51,341 nt of DNA from Bacteroidota bacterium (GTDB lineage Bacteria; Bacteroidota; Bacteroidia; AKYH767-A; 2013-40CM-41-45): assembly GCA_003389385.1 (NCBI GenBank), contig QQVM01000009.1, positions 130,590 through 181,930 on the forward strand. Direction: 5' to 3'. A program made the translations under genes and the position numbers. The notes beneath the pieces are model-generated. The model saw only the letters and a list, made by a program, of their open reading frames with translations, had not been told where the DNA came from and ran no database searches. Below, piece after piece: positions 1 through 8,942 of this stretch; within the stretch, counting starts at the first letter, position 1, and every line of letters starts with the position of its first letter.

Positions 1-1
1 T

Positions 2-265
2 GCCGGTGCAGTAGTGATTGCAGTGATCATCAATTTTAAATGGAAGATCAGCATTCACATGATAGGCATCGGCGGACTTGTGGGAACTTTTTTCGGACTA
101 TCTACATTCCTGCTTGTGGATCTGCGAATGGCTATACTGGTTTCATTGTTAATTGCAGGAATACTGGGAACTGCCAGGCTCACTTTGGGTTCGCATACAC
201 CAAGGCAGATTTATTTCGGATTCTTTGTAGGTTTTTTCTGTGAATATCTGGTGCTGAGCATTTGA
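2..265 (+). CDS. C-terminal end of a PAP2-like integral membrane protein (5' truncated by window)
   Basis: The frame is open from base 2 and ends at TGA 263-265, so the gene starts outside the window. The visible 87 residues are very hydrophobic, with about three membrane segments. The motif ARLTLGSHTPRQIYFGFFVG resembles the last conserved block of PAP2-superfamily phosphatases (normally SR-x5-H-x3-D), in the form seen in Bacteroidota PA-phosphatase-like proteins. Here the usual SR is AR and the final Asp is replaced, so activity is uncertain. A GTG at 14 is an internal codon, not a likely start. The membrane-protein call is firm; the family call is tentative. Confidence 0.5.
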   Translation, partial: AGAVVIAVIINFKWKISIHMIGIGGLVGTFFGLSTFLLVDLRMAILVSLLIAGILGTARLTLGSHTPRQIYFGFFVGFFCEYLVLSI

Positions 266-366
266 GTTCGGGGGGCGAGTTCGGAGTTCGTGACTGACCT
301 GGAAGATTTAAATACCCTTATATAATTTACAAATCTCAATCAATTTTAATAAGTGAACCTATTGCA

Positions 367-1047
367 TTAAAAAGTTAATGCAATTCCGACAGAATAAGGG
401 GTCATGTCCGGGCCTTTATTGTCTTTAAAAACATTGGACAAGCCGTAGTAACCTGAAATTCCTACCCTGCTATATCCAATTCGAAAAGTAGGGCCGTATT
501 GAATAGAACTGAGATTGTCTATGTCGTATGTTTTGATCTTGTCGTCTTTGTTTTTGAATTTTGTATGGCTTTGGACGAGAAGCCCACCTTTAAATCCCAG
601 GCTTATCTTGAATTTTTTTCCCTTGCTTCCTATAGGAGAGTGAAAGCGAAATTCAATTGCGGCATCGATGTAATTCAGGGATAGCTTATTCAGATCGTAC
701 TTTACAGAATCCGGAATCACCATCAGCTCGGTTTTATTACCTGTACTGTCTGGCCCCGGGAAGGCATTGCTATGAACATTGTGCGAGCTCATTCCGAATC
801 CGTAAGCAAATCCCAGTTTCCCTTTGCTGTTTTGTTTGTCATTCATAAAAAGAAATGCAAAGCCTCTTGATCGAAAACCTGCTGTCTCCACATTGCTTGG
901 CATGTCATTCCAGTTATCCCAATTAAAGAATAAAATAAAATTGTCGTTTGGAGAATACAATTTAGTCGCAGTTTTTTTCTCTTGTCCTGACACGTTAATG
1001 TTTACAAGGAACAATACGCAAAAAATTAAGTACAGAATTTTTCTCAT
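367..1047 (-). CDS. outer-membrane beta-barrel protein, PorT-like
   Basis: 226 residues. Residues 1-21 form a signal peptide ending in VSGQ, cleaved just before or after the Gln as is common in Bacteroidota. The rest alternates polar and hydrophobic residues in short strands (for example KISLGFKGGLLVQ and YSVGIALTF) and ends in a C-terminal Phe, as expected for an outer-membrane barrel of 8-10 strands. No catalytic motif is visible. It lies downstream of tRNA-CAU on the same strand but is separated from it by a terminator, so it is probably transcribed alone. Specific function unknown. Confidence 0.7.
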   Translation of the reverse strand: MRKILYLIFCVLFLVNINVSGQEKKTATKLYSPNDNFILFFNWDNWNDMPSNVETAGFRSRGFAFLFMNDKQNSKGKLGFAYGFGMSSHNVHSNAFPGPDSTGNKTELMVIPDSVKYDLNKLSLNYIDAAIEFRFHSPIGSKGKKFKISLGFKGGLLVQSHTKFKNKDDKIKTYDIDNLSSIQYGPTFRIGYSRVGISGYYGLSNVFKDNKGPDMTPYSVGIALTF

Positions 1048-1114
1048 GACATGTATTTTATCAAAAACAAGGTAACAAATTAATATCTAAAGGAATTTCA
1101 GGCCTAAATAAATT

Positions 1115-1141
1115 AAAACGCCCGGTCATGCCGGGCGTTTT
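1115..1141 (-). terminator. rho-independent terminator of tRNA-CAU
   Basis: AAAACGCCCGG, loop TCATG, CCGGGCGTTTT: an 11-bp perfect stem lying directly 3' of the tRNA on the minus strand and ending in a T-run. It also separates the tRNA from the barrel gene that follows. Confidence 0.85.
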
Positions 1142-1217
1142 GGTGGGCCCTGTTGGAATCGAACCAACCACCCACAGATTATGAGTCTGTTGCTCTAACC
1201 GAATGAGCTAAGGGCCC
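1141..1217 (-). tRNA. tRNA with CAU anticodon (elongator Met, or Ile2 with lysidine)
   Basis: Full cloverleaf on the minus strand: acceptor GGGCCCT paired with AGGGCCC, discriminator A, encoded CCA (TGG at 1141-1143), D-arm with GGTTAGAGC, anticodon stem ACAGA/TCTGT around loop CTCATAA (anticodon CAT), and a T-arm containing GGTTCGATTCC. The first base pair is G-C, so this is not the initiator. CAU tRNAs with a GGGCCC acceptor may be elongator Met or lysidine-modified Ile2; sequence alone does not decide. The tRNA is divergent from the HAD gene. Confidence 0.93.
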
Positions 1218-1291
1218 TTCGAGCGAAAACTCTGGGTTTGCGCTGCGAAATGGGCCACGAAGTTATATTTTTACAGGCAAATTCTAAAATT

Positions 1292-1942
1292 GTGGGTAAA
1301 ATCAGGAATATCATCTTTGATCTGGGCGGAGTACTCTTCGACATTGACTATCATAAAACTGCAGATGCCTTTAAGGATTTGGGACTCAAAGATTTCACTC
1401 AACTATATACCCAGTTGAAGCAACATCATCTGTTTGATGAACTGGAAACTGGTAGGATCAGCGCGGAAGAGTTTCGCAGGCAAATTCGTGATCTTTCCCA
1501 TAAGAATTTATCTGATTCGGAGATAGACTCTGCATGGAACGCTATTCTCATTGGCATCCCGGATCGAAATGCCGTATTGCTTGAAAAGCTTCAAAATGAG
1601 TTTGACTTGTTTCTGCTCAGCAATACGAATGAAATACATGAGAGAGCTTTTCGGGGATTTGAAGGAAAAAACTATGGCTTTGATAAAATCGAAGATCACT
1701 TCAACAAGGTTTATCTCTCTCATCACATTGGCATGAGAAAACCGGATCAGGAAATTTTTATGCATGTGCTCAAAGAAAATAACTTGTCTCCGCATGAAAC
1801 GATATTCATTGACGATTCTCCTCAACATGTAGCCGGAGCGCTGAAACTAGGGATAAGGGCTTTGCTTTTATCAAAGGGAGAATGGGTTGGTGATTTGCTC
1901 TCTAAATATATGAAAGAAGAAGCTGTCAGGAACAACCATTGA
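1292..1942 (+). CDS. HAD-family hydrolase (YihX-like phosphatase)
   Basis: HAD phosphatase of subfamily IA. Motif I is FDLGGVLFDID at the N-terminus (the first Asp is the nucleophile), motif II is LLSNTNE, motif III is the Lys of GMRKPD, and motif IV is IFIDDSP. A cap domain lies between motifs I and II. The reading frame opens at ATG 1238, but that start is only 20 bp from the divergent tRNA. A start at GTG 1292 gives MGKIRNIIFDLGG, the usual HAD N-terminus, and a 216-residue protein, so I prefer it. The likely role is small phosphometabolite dephosphorylation; the substrate cannot be read from the sequence. Confidence 0.85.
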   Translation: MGKIRNIIFDLGGVLFDIDYHKTADAFKDLGLKDFTQLYTQLKQHHLFDELETGRISAEEFRRQIRDLSHKNLSDSEIDSAWNAILIGIPDRNAVLLEKLQNEFDLFLLSNTNEIHERAFRGFEGKNYGFDKIEDHFNKVYLSHHIGMRKPDQEIFMHVLKENNLSPHETIFIDDSPQHVAGALKLGIRALLLSKGEWVGDLLSKYMKEEAVRNNH

Positions 1943-2033
1943 GTTTGGAACAGAAAATCCGGAATCAGACATTCCTGTCTCTTTTTATACATATATATAT
2001 GTGTGTAAGGACAGGCGGTACTTCAATTCAGCG

Positions 2034-2438
2034 CTAACGAATCTCCTGGCAAAGTTCCACCAGCACACCATTTGTACTTTTAGGATGAAGGAAACAAATT
2101 AGTTTGTTGTCTGCACCACGTTTGGGTTCATCATTCAGCAACTGAAAGCCATTGTTTTTAAGCTTAGTCATCATGGCATGTATGTCTTCCACTTCAAAAG
2201 CAACATGATGAATGCCTTCTCCTCTTTTCTCAATAAACTTTGCAATGGGACCGTCAGGTCTTGTCGATTCCAATAACTCGACTTTGCTTTCTCCAAGTGC
2301 AAAAAAAGAAGTAGTGACCCCTTCGCTTTCCACCGATTCGGATTTGTATGATTCTTTTCCAAGCAACAATGAGAAAAGCCTGTTTGCTTCTTCGAGGTTC
2401 TTCACTGCAATTCCAAGATGTTCGATTTTCAGTATCAT
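2034..2438 (-). CDS. mce: methylmalonyl-CoA epimerase
   Basis: 134 residues, the usual length for this vicinal-oxygen-chelate enzyme, which interconverts (R)- and (S)-methylmalonyl-CoA in the propionate/succinate pathway in the cytoplasm. Two beta-alpha-beta-beta-beta modules are visible: IEHLGIAVKNLEEA (metal ligand His7) and GEGIHHVAFEVEDI (HH 77-78), ending in NGVLVELCQ (ligand Glu128). It is convergent with the HAD gene across a 91-bp gap that contains an AT-dinucleotide palindrome but no clear terminator. The methylmalonyl-CoA mutase genes are not in this window. Confidence 0.92.
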   Translation of the reverse strand: MILKIEHLGIAVKNLEEANRLFSLLLGKESYKSESVESEGVTTSFFALGESKVELLESTRPDGPIAKFIEKRGEGIHHVAFEVEDIHAMMTKLKNNGFQLLNDEPKRGADNKLICFLHPKSTNGVLVELCQEIR

Positions 2439-2462
2439 GCTGAAATAATTTTTAGACGAATT

Positions 2463-4484
2463 TCAGTATTGAGTATCCGGAATAAATATATAAAAACTGG
2501 TTCCGTGATTTTCAGCACTCAGGAAATTTATCTTTCCGCCCATTTTGTCAATAGCGCTTTTCACGATAAATAAGCCAAGCCCGGATCCTGAAGAATCAGG
2601 ATGACCCCTGTAGAACATTTCAAAGACTTTGTCACGCACCGTCTCAGGAATACCCGGGCCATTATCTCTCACCTCTGCCTGAATTCCGTCCGCAGTGCGT
2701 TCGCAACTCACAAATAACTCAGGTGCATTAGCATCACCATAATTGATCGCATTGTGAATGAGATTTTGAAAAACAGAAAGAACCAGGATCTTGTCTGCCC
2801 GGATCATTGCATCAGCGCCTATTTGTAATTCAGTTCGCACTTTTTCAAATCGGGGAAGATGTGACAAGGAAGAAAAAACTTCATCCACAAGCTGCTGTAC
2901 ACTGATGTCTGAAATCTTGCTGTTCCCTTTTCGCGTTCTCGCCAATTCAATCAGATCCAGGAGTGTATTGTCGAGTCTTCGGATGCTTTTCTCAATCAAA
3001 TCAAAATACTGGTGCAAGTGATTGTCCGGATTCTCAAGTCGCGCCAGATTCACAATTCCCATGACGCTTGCAAGCGGACCCTTCAAGTCATGGGAAGCCT
3101 TATAGAAAAATGTATCCAGCTCACGATTTGATTCCAACAATTCTTTTTCCGTTTGCTTCCTGTCGGTGATTTCTGTTTGTACTCCCCAGGTTCTGATGAG
3201 CATTCCTTTTTCCACTACTCCGGTGTTGTTGTTCAGCATGTAGCGGATTTTACCGTTTCGGTCCAGTTCTTTTGATTCGGCATTGCTGATTCTGTAGTCA
3301 TTTCCGATAAACTCCTTCATCAATGATGTCGTTTTCTCTTCGTCAAAATTGTTTTCGATGTAGTAGAAGTCGCGGATTCTCCTTCCCAGGAGTTCGGAGG
3401 AAGATTTGTAGCCATACATCTGTGCCATAAACTCGTTACATTCTGCGATTCTCCCTGTGTCAAGAAGAAGTCGAACCTGTTCATCAGGCGGAAGGGCCGT
3501 CGAGATCGGATTGCTGTATTCGGCGCGCCAGATTCCAACCGCACTTTGCTCAATAAATGTCTTATAGCCCTCTTCCTTTTCTTTCAGCATTGCCTGAGTT
3601 TTTTTTAGCGCGCTGATATCGGAGAGGACCAGCATATAACCGAGCTTGTTCCCGGATTCATCTGTGAATGGTGATCCGTTCATGTGGAGCCATATTTTTT
3701 CTGATTTTGATGTGATCAGTCCGCATTCGATACGGTCAGATATACCGGAATCTATGTTTGCTAAAAATTTCCTGATGCCTGCATTCTCTTTGCCTTCAAT
3801 CTCCAGATCCCGGATACTTTTTCCCGTCCATGCTGCAGCTTCCTTACCGCTGATTCTGCAGAATGCATCATTCACCAGCCGGATCTTTCTCTGGTTGTCG
3901 ATGTAAATCATTCCGTCATTCATATTCTCAAGCAGCGAAGTATACATCAGCTCCTGCTTCTGAATTTCATTTTTGTAATCTTCTTTTCGCTTTTGGATTT
4001 GGTCTGCAAGAATAGCGGCAGTAAAAATGGTCACAAGTGTGACCGTATGCTCAGTTTTCCATTCATGATGAAAGATGAGAAGGACAAGCAGGATCGTGCT
4101 AATGCTGAAAATGAACATCAGACTCTTGTAAAATTTGTTAAAAATGAGTGAAAAGGTTAAGATGGAAATGGACAATGGCAGCAAATACTGCAAGTCAAAA
4201 TTTTTCTGGAAGGTGACATAGATTGCCCAGAAATGAATCAGAAACACTCCAAGATAACTCAGATTAGTGAACTGATTTTTTACAAAGGGAATGTAAAAAG
4301 ACAAAGCAAAGTTTAGGATAAGCAATCCCGAAACAACATAAGCACTGAGAAGAATGCCCTGCGGACGGAATTCATCCTCGCTGATTAGTCCAAGAAATAG
4401 AATGATGATCGCTGAACTGAGGTTAAGCAGCCGCAGGTTGCGTCTTTCGATATCGGTGAGCCGGTCTTGAAGTGTGATGAACAT
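2463..4484 (-). CDS. membrane-bound PAS-domain sensor histidine kinase
   Basis: 673 residues. About six membrane segments fall within residues 20-162, followed by a short linker helix, PAS domain 1 (about 180-295), PAS domain 2 (about 303-442), and the kinase core. The phospho-acceptor is His465 in YKASHDLKGPLA; the N-box is FQNLIHNAINYG (572-583), G1 is DNGPGIP (607-613) and G2 is GSGLGL (633-638). All catalytic boxes are intact. No response regulator is adjacent on either side; the nearest are the receiver-only genes at 8.5-9.3 kb, so it counts as an orphan kinase. The signal is unknown; the PAS domains suggest a small ligand or redox input. It ends 24 bp from the mce start on the same strand. 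Confidence 0.92.
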   Translation of the reverse strand: MFITLQDRLTDIERRNLRLLNLSSAIIILFLGLISEDEFRPQGILLSAYVVSGLLILNFALSFYIPFVKNQFTNLSYLGVFLIHFWAIYVTFQKNFDLQYLLPLSISILTFSLIFNKFYKSLMFIFSISTILLVLLIFHHEWKTEHTVTLVTIFTAAILADQIQKRKEDYKNEIQKQELMYTSLLENMNDGMIYIDNQRKIRLVNDAFCRISGKEAAAWTGKSIRDLEIEGKENAGIRKFLANIDSGISDRIECGLITSKSEKIWLHMNGSPFTDESGNKLGYMLVLSDISALKKTQAMLKEKEEGYKTFIEQSAVGIWRAEYSNPISTALPPDEQVRLLLDTGRIAECNEFMAQMYGYKSSSELLGRRIRDFYYIENNFDEEKTTSLMKEFIGNDYRISNAESKELDRNGKIRYMLNNNTGVVEKGMLIRTWGVQTEITDRKQTEKELLESNRELDTFFYKASHDLKGPLASVMGIVNLARLENPDNHLHQYFDLIEKSIRRLDNTLLDLIELARTRKGNSKISDISVQQLVDEVFSSLSHLPRFEKVRTELQIGADAMIRADKILVLSVFQNLIHNAINYGDANAPELFVSCERTADGIQAEVRDNGPGIPETVRDKVFEMFYRGHPDSSGSGLGLFIVKSAIDKMGGKINFLSAENHGTSFYIFIPDTQY

Positions 4485-4901
4485 ATCTCAGGTGGGTGAA
4501 GATACAATAAGTAATCAGCAGCTGAAATGTGACTGATGGTTGTGTCGGGTTGCACATACAAGTATCATCTCATCATGCTTTTGCATTTTTTCGACCTCGT
4601 TTTTCCAATTGAAGTCATTTCAAAGTGCAAATCGGTATGATCAAAAACAGTTTTTCAGGAATTTTGTGTAAGTGACTTGCTTGAGGTTATTAACATTTTT
4701 TTCTCGGAGCTCTTTCTCGCTTAAAATCATTTTGCAGTTTCATTTTGAAAAAATATTTTATCGTGTCTTCTGAACGTCGCAACTGATCAATGTTTCCAAA
4801 GGTTTGTAAAATTAAAATCAAAAATAATTTCTCTTCATCAGCAGAAAATGTTGCGTTCCAAAATCCACACTTCGATGTTAAAAAACTTTTTTTACAAAAT
4901 G
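4485..4901. other. intergenic region, AT-rich, no gene recognised
   Basis: About 420 bp between the divergent histidine kinase and the Lys/Ala peptide. It contains many T- and A-runs but no supported reading frame, tRNA or strong hairpin. It presumably carries the kinase promoter on the minus strand. Confidence 0.5.
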
Positions 4902-4931
4902 TTGTAACCTTTTATTGATTTGCTAAGTTTG
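4902..4931 (+). promoter_or_regulatory. Bacteroidota-type promoter for the Lys/Ala peptide
   Basis: TTG at 4902-4904 and TAAGTTTG at 4924-4931 with a 19-bp spacer match the Bacteroidota sigma consensus TTG-N19-21-TAnnTTTG. Predicted transcription starts a few bases after 4935, giving a leader of about 25-30 nt before ATG 4964. Confidence 0.6.
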
Positions 4932-4963
4932 AATAGTCATAACATTCAAAAAAACCAATAACT

Positions 4964-5047
4964 ATGGCAAAAGCAAAAAAAGCTGCTAAGAAAGCTACAA
5001 AGAAAAAAGCTACAAAGAAAAAAGCAGCTAAGAAGAAGAAGAAGTAA
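4964..5047 (+). CDS. 27-residue Lys/Ala-rich histone-H1-like peptide
   Basis: A very short gene encoding 27 residues that uses only Met, Ala, Lys and Thr. It begins MAKAKKAAKKATKKK, repeats the ATKKK block once, and ends in five lysines (AAG x5). Seventeen of the 27 residues are Lys. It resembles the basic tails of histone H1/Hc1-like bacterial DNA-binding proteins, so nucleic-acid binding and charge neutralisation are the natural inference. Support for a real gene: a good upstream promoter match, an ATG at sensible distance, a TAA stop, and a rho-independent terminator 35 bp after the stop. It could be a relic of a longer protein, but nothing in frame upstream suggests so. Confidence 0.65.
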   Translation: MAKAKKAAKKATKKKATKKKAAKKKKK

Positions 5048-5081
5048 CTTCACGCTTCCCGCAAACGCGGTTCGAAAAAAG

Positions 5082-5115
5082 TCCCCCGGTCTGATGACAG
5101 GGGGATTTTTCTTTT
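5082..5115 (+). terminator. terminator of the Lys/Ala peptide gene
   Basis: TCCCCC (5082-5087), a 12-nt loop, GGGGGA (5100-5105), then a T-rich run. It lies between the peptide gene and the epimerase-like gene. The longest open frame of the next gene (from ATG 5094) begins inside this hairpin, which argues for its later start. Confidence 0.75.
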
Positions 5116-5153
5116 TATACTATTCCCATACGGACTATGATTATTTTTACAGC

Positions 5154-6161
5154 ATGATGCGTTGGTCAATTCATCCGGTCAGTCTTGAACTGAAGTTTAC
5201 CTGGAAAATTTCACGGAATACAAGCGATGTCAAACATAACTTGATCGTAAGAGTCAGCGATGGAAAGTTTTCCGGATTCGGAGAAGCCGCACCGAATATC
5301 CGGTACGGTGAAAGTTCTGATTCGCTTTTGGAAGAGTTCCAGATCTTTCTGGAAAACCAAAACGGTACAGATGAGCTCTTGCTGAGGGATGAGATGAACC
5401 TGTCGTACGCACTCAGGTTTGCGATCGATTCTGCCTGGACTCATCTTCAGGCAATGAAGAAAAATCAAAGCATACCTCAATTAAAAGGCCTGGCAACTCC
5501 TGAACAGATCGACACCGCTTTTACGATTCCGATCATGGATCCTGCGGCATGCAGAGTCTTTTACATGGAAAACGATCTGAAACGATTCAGGTATGTGAAA
5601 TTGAAAATAAAGGGAACAGAAGGCTACGACACGCTGCATTACTTGTCCACTTTCACATCAGGTCGTATTATCCTTGATCCAAACGAATCCTTTCATGATG
5701 TGGATGAACTGATACGATTCAGTGAAAAGATCAGGAAACTCCCCGTTGAATTTCTTGAACAGCCTATGCCGGATGGAATGGACATCGAGTACCGCTATCT
5801 TAAAAAGTATGTTCATCAGCCTGTATTTGCAGACGAAAGTATTCATCACGATTGCGATTTCGACCGGCTGAAAGAAATGTTTGACGGCATCAACGTAAAA
5901 TTGATGAAAGCCGGGAGTTACTACACTGCCATCAGGCAACTTCAAATGGCAAGGGAAAGAAAAATGGGAACCATGATCGGATGCATGGTGGAAACCACCT
6001 TGGGGATTTTTTCCGGAATGAATCTCACTTCATTGTGCCACTACGCGGACCTCGACAGTTTCCTTTATATAAAAAAAGAACCTTTTCAAATGATTGATGA
6101 AGATTCGGGTTGCCTTATGTTCAGGAACTCAGGAATACCCGTTGAACTTAATCTTGAATAA
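5154..6161 (+). CDS. enolase-superfamily dipeptide epimerase-like protein
   Basis: 335 residues from ATG 5154 (ATG 5157 equally possible; ATG 5094 lies inside a terminator). The MLE subgroup fold is shown by FGEAAP near the N-terminus, the general base motif KLKIKG (K-x-K), metal ligands in ILDPNESF, EQPM and ADES, and the second catalytic Lys in NVKLMKAG. This set fits L-Ala-D/L-Glu epimerases, which isomerise dipeptides from peptidoglycan turnover; o-succinylbenzoate synthase is a less likely alternative because no menaquinone genes are nearby. It is convergent with aspS, and its stop codon directly abuts the aspS stop codon. Confidence 0.78.
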   Translation: MMRWSIHPVSLELKFTWKISRNTSDVKHNLIVRVSDGKFSGFGEAAPNIRYGESSDSLLEEFQIFLENQNGTDELLLRDEMNLSYALRFAIDSAWTHLQAMKKNQSIPQLKGLATPEQIDTAFTIPIMDPAACRVFYMENDLKRFRYVKLKIKGTEGYDTLHYLSTFTSGRIILDPNESFHDVDELIRFSEKIRKLPVEFLEQPMPDGMDIEYRYLKKYVHQPVFADESIHHDCDFDRLKEMFDGINVKLMKAGSYYTAIRQLQMARERKMGTMIGCMVETTLGIFSGMNLTSLCHYADLDSFLYIKKEPFQMIDEDSGCLMFRNSGIPVELNLE

Positions 6162-7922
6162 TTAAACAGAATCTTTGGCGCTCTCAACACGGAGTTTCAG
6201 TTCAGCCAGCTGCTCTGATGAAATCTGTGAGGGGCTGTCGATCATTACATCGCGTCCCGAATTATTTTTAGGGAAAGCAATGTAATCCCGGATGGAGTCC
6301 GAGCCCCCGAAAAGGGAGCAAAGACGGTCGAAGCCGAAAGCTATCCCACCGTGCGGTGGTGCTCCGTAACGGAATGCGTTCATCAAAAACCCGAACTGAG
6401 CCAAAGCATCCTCATCGCTGAATCCAAGAATTGAAAACATTTTCTGCTGAAGCGATTTGTCGTGAATGCGAATCGATCCGCCGCCCACTTCCACGCCGTT
6501 AATGACCATGTCGTATGCATTTGCTCGCACAGACCCCGGATCGGAAGAAAGCTTTTCCATATCTTCCGGCTTAGGTGAAGTGAAAGGGTGATGCATTGCA
6601 TGCCAGCGCTTATGCTCCTCGCTGTATTCAAGCAAAGGGAAATCAGTAACCCATAGTGCTTTGAATGTTGTCCGATCGCGTAAACCAAGGCGCTCACCCA
6701 TCTCAAGGCGCAGCTCACTCATCCCCTTCCTGGTTTTGTTTTCTTCTCCGGCCAGAATCAAAATAAGATCGCCGCCAGAAGCATCACAGGCTTCTGCCCA
6801 TTTCTTAAGATCCTCTTCGCCGTAAAACTTATCAACGCTCGACTTGAATGTTCCGTCAGCATTCACTCGCAAGTAAACCATTCCGTTAGCTCCGATTTGA
6901 GGACGTTTGACCCAGTCAGTGAGTTCGTCGATCTGCTTTCGGGTATATGCTGCGCATCCTTTTGCGCAAATGGCCAGAACTGTCTGCGCATCATCAAATA
7001 CTTTGAAGTTTTTTCCGGCTGTGAGTGTTTTAATATCCTTCAGTTTCATCTCAAACCTGATGTCTGGCTTATCGTTTCCGTAATGCTTCATGGCATCAGC
7101 ATACGACATGCGCGGAAGAGTGCCGATATCTGTATTTTTAATCTTGATAAAAAGTTGGCGAATCAGTCCCTCAAACATTGAAAGCACATCCTCCTGTCCG
7201 ACGAAACTCATCTCGCAATCAATTTGGGTGAATTCAGGCTGGCGGTCAGCACGCAGATCTTCATCACGAAAACATTTCACGATTTGATAATAGCGGTCCA
7301 TTCCTGCAACCATCAGCAGCTGTTTGAATGTCTGAGGAGACTGCGGCAGGGCATAAAACTCTCCCGGATTCATTCTGGATGGCACCACAAAGTCACGTGC
7401 ACCTTCAGGCGTTGATTTTATCAGCACAGGTGTTTCAACTTCAGCGAATTTTTGATCGTTCAGATAGACACGAGTTTCGGCGGCCACTTTTGCACGAAGA
7501 AGGAGCGCCTCTTTTACAGGATTTCTCCTGATATCAAGATAACGATATTTCATTCGAAGGTCGTCACCTCCGTCAGTATTATCTTCTATTGTAAACGGAG
7601 GAAGTTCGGAAGGGTTAAGCACTTCCAGCGATTGAACAATAATTTCAATTTCTCCGGTTGGAATCTTAAGATTTTTATTACTGCGTTCTGCGACTGTTCC
7701 TTTGGCACGAATCACAAATTCACGCCCGAGTTTTCTTGCCTCCTCGCAAAGGCGGCTGTCTGTTTCCATGTTGAACACAAGTTGTGTAATCCCATAGCGG
7801 TCGCGAAGATCAATGAATGTCATGCCTCCCAGGTCACGGGATCTTTGCACCCATCCGCATAGCTCAACGCTTTTATTGATGTCATTCAGGTTTAATTCGC
7901 CGCAGGTATTTGTCCTCAACAT
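6162..7922 (-). CDS. aspS: aspartate--tRNA ligase
   Basis: 586 residues, the normal bacterial length. The order is an N-terminal OB-fold anticodon domain ([20 protein letters not shown]), class II motif 2 ([18 protein letters not shown]), a GAD insertion domain (about 280-420) and motif 3 ([15 protein letters not shown]). It charges tRNA-Asp in the cytoplasm. It is divergent from tadA with about 120 bp between, and tail-to-tail with the epimerase with zero intergenic bases, so no terminator fits between the two genes. Confidence 0.97.
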   Translation of the reverse strand: MLRTNTCGELNLNDINKSVELCGWVQRSRDLGGMTFIDLRDRYGITQLVFNMETDSRLCEEARKLGREFVIRAKGTVAERSNKNLKIPTGEIEIIVQSLEVLNPSELPPFTIEDNTDGGDDLRMKYRYLDIRRNPVKEALLLRAKVAAETRVYLNDQKFAEVETPVLIKSTPEGARDFVVPSRMNPGEFYALPQSPQTFKQLLMVAGMDRYYQIVKCFRDEDLRADRQPEFTQIDCEMSFVGQEDVLSMFEGLIRQLFIKIKNTDIGTLPRMSYADAMKHYGNDKPDIRFEMKLKDIKTLTAGKNFKVFDDAQTVLAICAKGCAAYTRKQIDELTDWVKRPQIGANGMVYLRVNADGTFKSSVDKFYGEEDLKKWAEACDASGGDLILILAGEENKTRKGMSELRLEMGERLGLRDRTTFKALWVTDFPLLEYSEEHKRWHAMHHPFTSPKPEDMEKLSSDPGSVRANAYDMVINGVEVGGGSIRIHDKSLQQKMFSILGFSDEDALAQFGFLMNAFRYGAPPHGGIAFGFDRLCSLFGGSDSIRDYIAFPKNNSGRDVMIDSPSQISSEQLAELKLRVESAKDSV

Positions 7923-8041
7923 GCTGTCAGATTTTGGTCAGCGAAGTTAAAAAATTAATTTCGGCTGCCTTGTTTGCAGGAATTCAAATGAGGGAACTAA
8001 AGGCCTTAATGCAGCTTGCTTATCTTCGCCAATAAAGAATC

Positions 8042-8488
8042 ATGATGCTGGAAACAGATTTTTCAAGATATATGAATGAAGCGCTCAAAGAGGCGCGCCT
8101 GGCATATGAAGCTGATGAAGTGCCTGTAGGAGCTGTGGTAGTATGCAGAAACAGAATCATAGGACGAGGCCATAACCTGACTGAACGCCTGAATGATGTC
8201 ACCGCGCATGCAGAGATGCAGGCATTCACTGCTGCGGCTAATTTTCTTGGCGGAAAATATCTTGACGAGTGCACACTTTATGTAACTCTTGAGCCATGCG
8301 TAATGTGTGCAGGCGCCGCTTTTTGGACTCAGATAGGGCAAATAGTTTTTGGTGCAAGGGATGAGAAAAGAGGCTTTATGAGTGTTTCAAAAGGAATCAT
8401 TCATCCAAAAACAGTATTGACAGGAGGTATCCTGGAAGAGGAATGTGCCGGGATTATTAAAGAGTTTTTCAGGAAGAAGCGTCAGTAG
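8042..8488 (+). CDS. tadA: tRNA-specific adenosine deaminase
   Basis: 148 residues. The zinc/catalytic motifs of the cytidine deaminase fold are intact: HAE at 56-58 (His ligand, Glu proton shuttle) and PCVMC at 85-89. TadA converts A34 to inosine in tRNA-Arg(ACG). A start at ATG 8042 or ATG 8045 is possible. Its last 20 bases overlap the 3' end of a convergent response-regulator gene. Confidence 0.93.
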   Translation: MMLETDFSRYMNEALKEARLAYEADEVPVGAVVVCRNRIIGRGHNLTERLNDVTAHAEMQAFTAAANFLGGKYLDECTLYVTLEPCVMCAGAAFWTQIGQIVFGARDEKRGFMSVSKGIIHPKTVLTGGILEEECAGIIKEFFRKKRQ

Positions 8489-8942
8489 TTGTCCTGACAG
8501 ATGAAGCCAATGCCTTCAAAGATTGCTGAGTGAGGGGCTTTTCTAATTGTGAATGCACAAAAGGACTTGTGAGTACTTTTTCAAGCAATTCTTTTTTCTG
8601 AAAGGCGGACAGGATCACTATCCTGCATTTGTTTTTTATAAAATTGGGTAAAGAGGAAAAGGACTCGACAAACTCATAACCGCTTATGCCCGGGAGATTC
8701 ATGTCAAGAAAAATCCAGTCCGGAACCTCTTCGGAATTGCGGCATTCGTTTTTGAAAAATTCAAGAGCTTCTTCAGCGGATGAAGTAATAATCACAGAGG
8801 AAGCAAAAGATGTAAGTTCAATGAGGCGTCGGTTAACCAATAGGTCAATCTCCCCGTCATCAATCAGCATGACTTTAGTAAAAAAGTACTCTCTGCTCAT
8901 GGAAAATTTTAACCAGGAATCCTTTGATTCGGAATCAGACAT
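8469..8942 (-). CDS. receiver-only response regulator A
   Basis: 157 residues, a single CheY-like receiver with no output domain: acidic pair DD (28-29), phospho-acceptor Asp80 in WIFLDMNLPG, and conserved Lys135 in LEKPL. The start used is ATG 8942, which overlaps the stop of the upstream regulator by 8 bases, typical of translational coupling; Met15 (8900) is an alternative. Its 3' end overlaps tadA by 20 bp tail-to-tail. It probably relays a phosphate from an unlinked kinase to another protein. Confidence 0.88.
   Translation of the reverse strand: MSDSESKDSWLKFSMSREYFFTKVMLIDDGEIDLLVNRRLIELTSFASSVIITSSAEEALEFFKNECRNSEEVPDWIFLDMNLPGISGYEFVESFSSLPNFIKNKCRIVILSAFQKKELLEKVLTSPFVHSQLEKPLTQQSLKALASSVRTTTDASS

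Noticed and set aside
1985-2006. ATACATATATATATGT palindrome between HAD and mce as a terminator
   Set aside because: AT-dinucleotide run with no GC stem and no T-tract; probably low-complexity DNA.
7452-7862. 136-codon plus-strand frame
   Set aside because: Antisense of aspS, which is certain.
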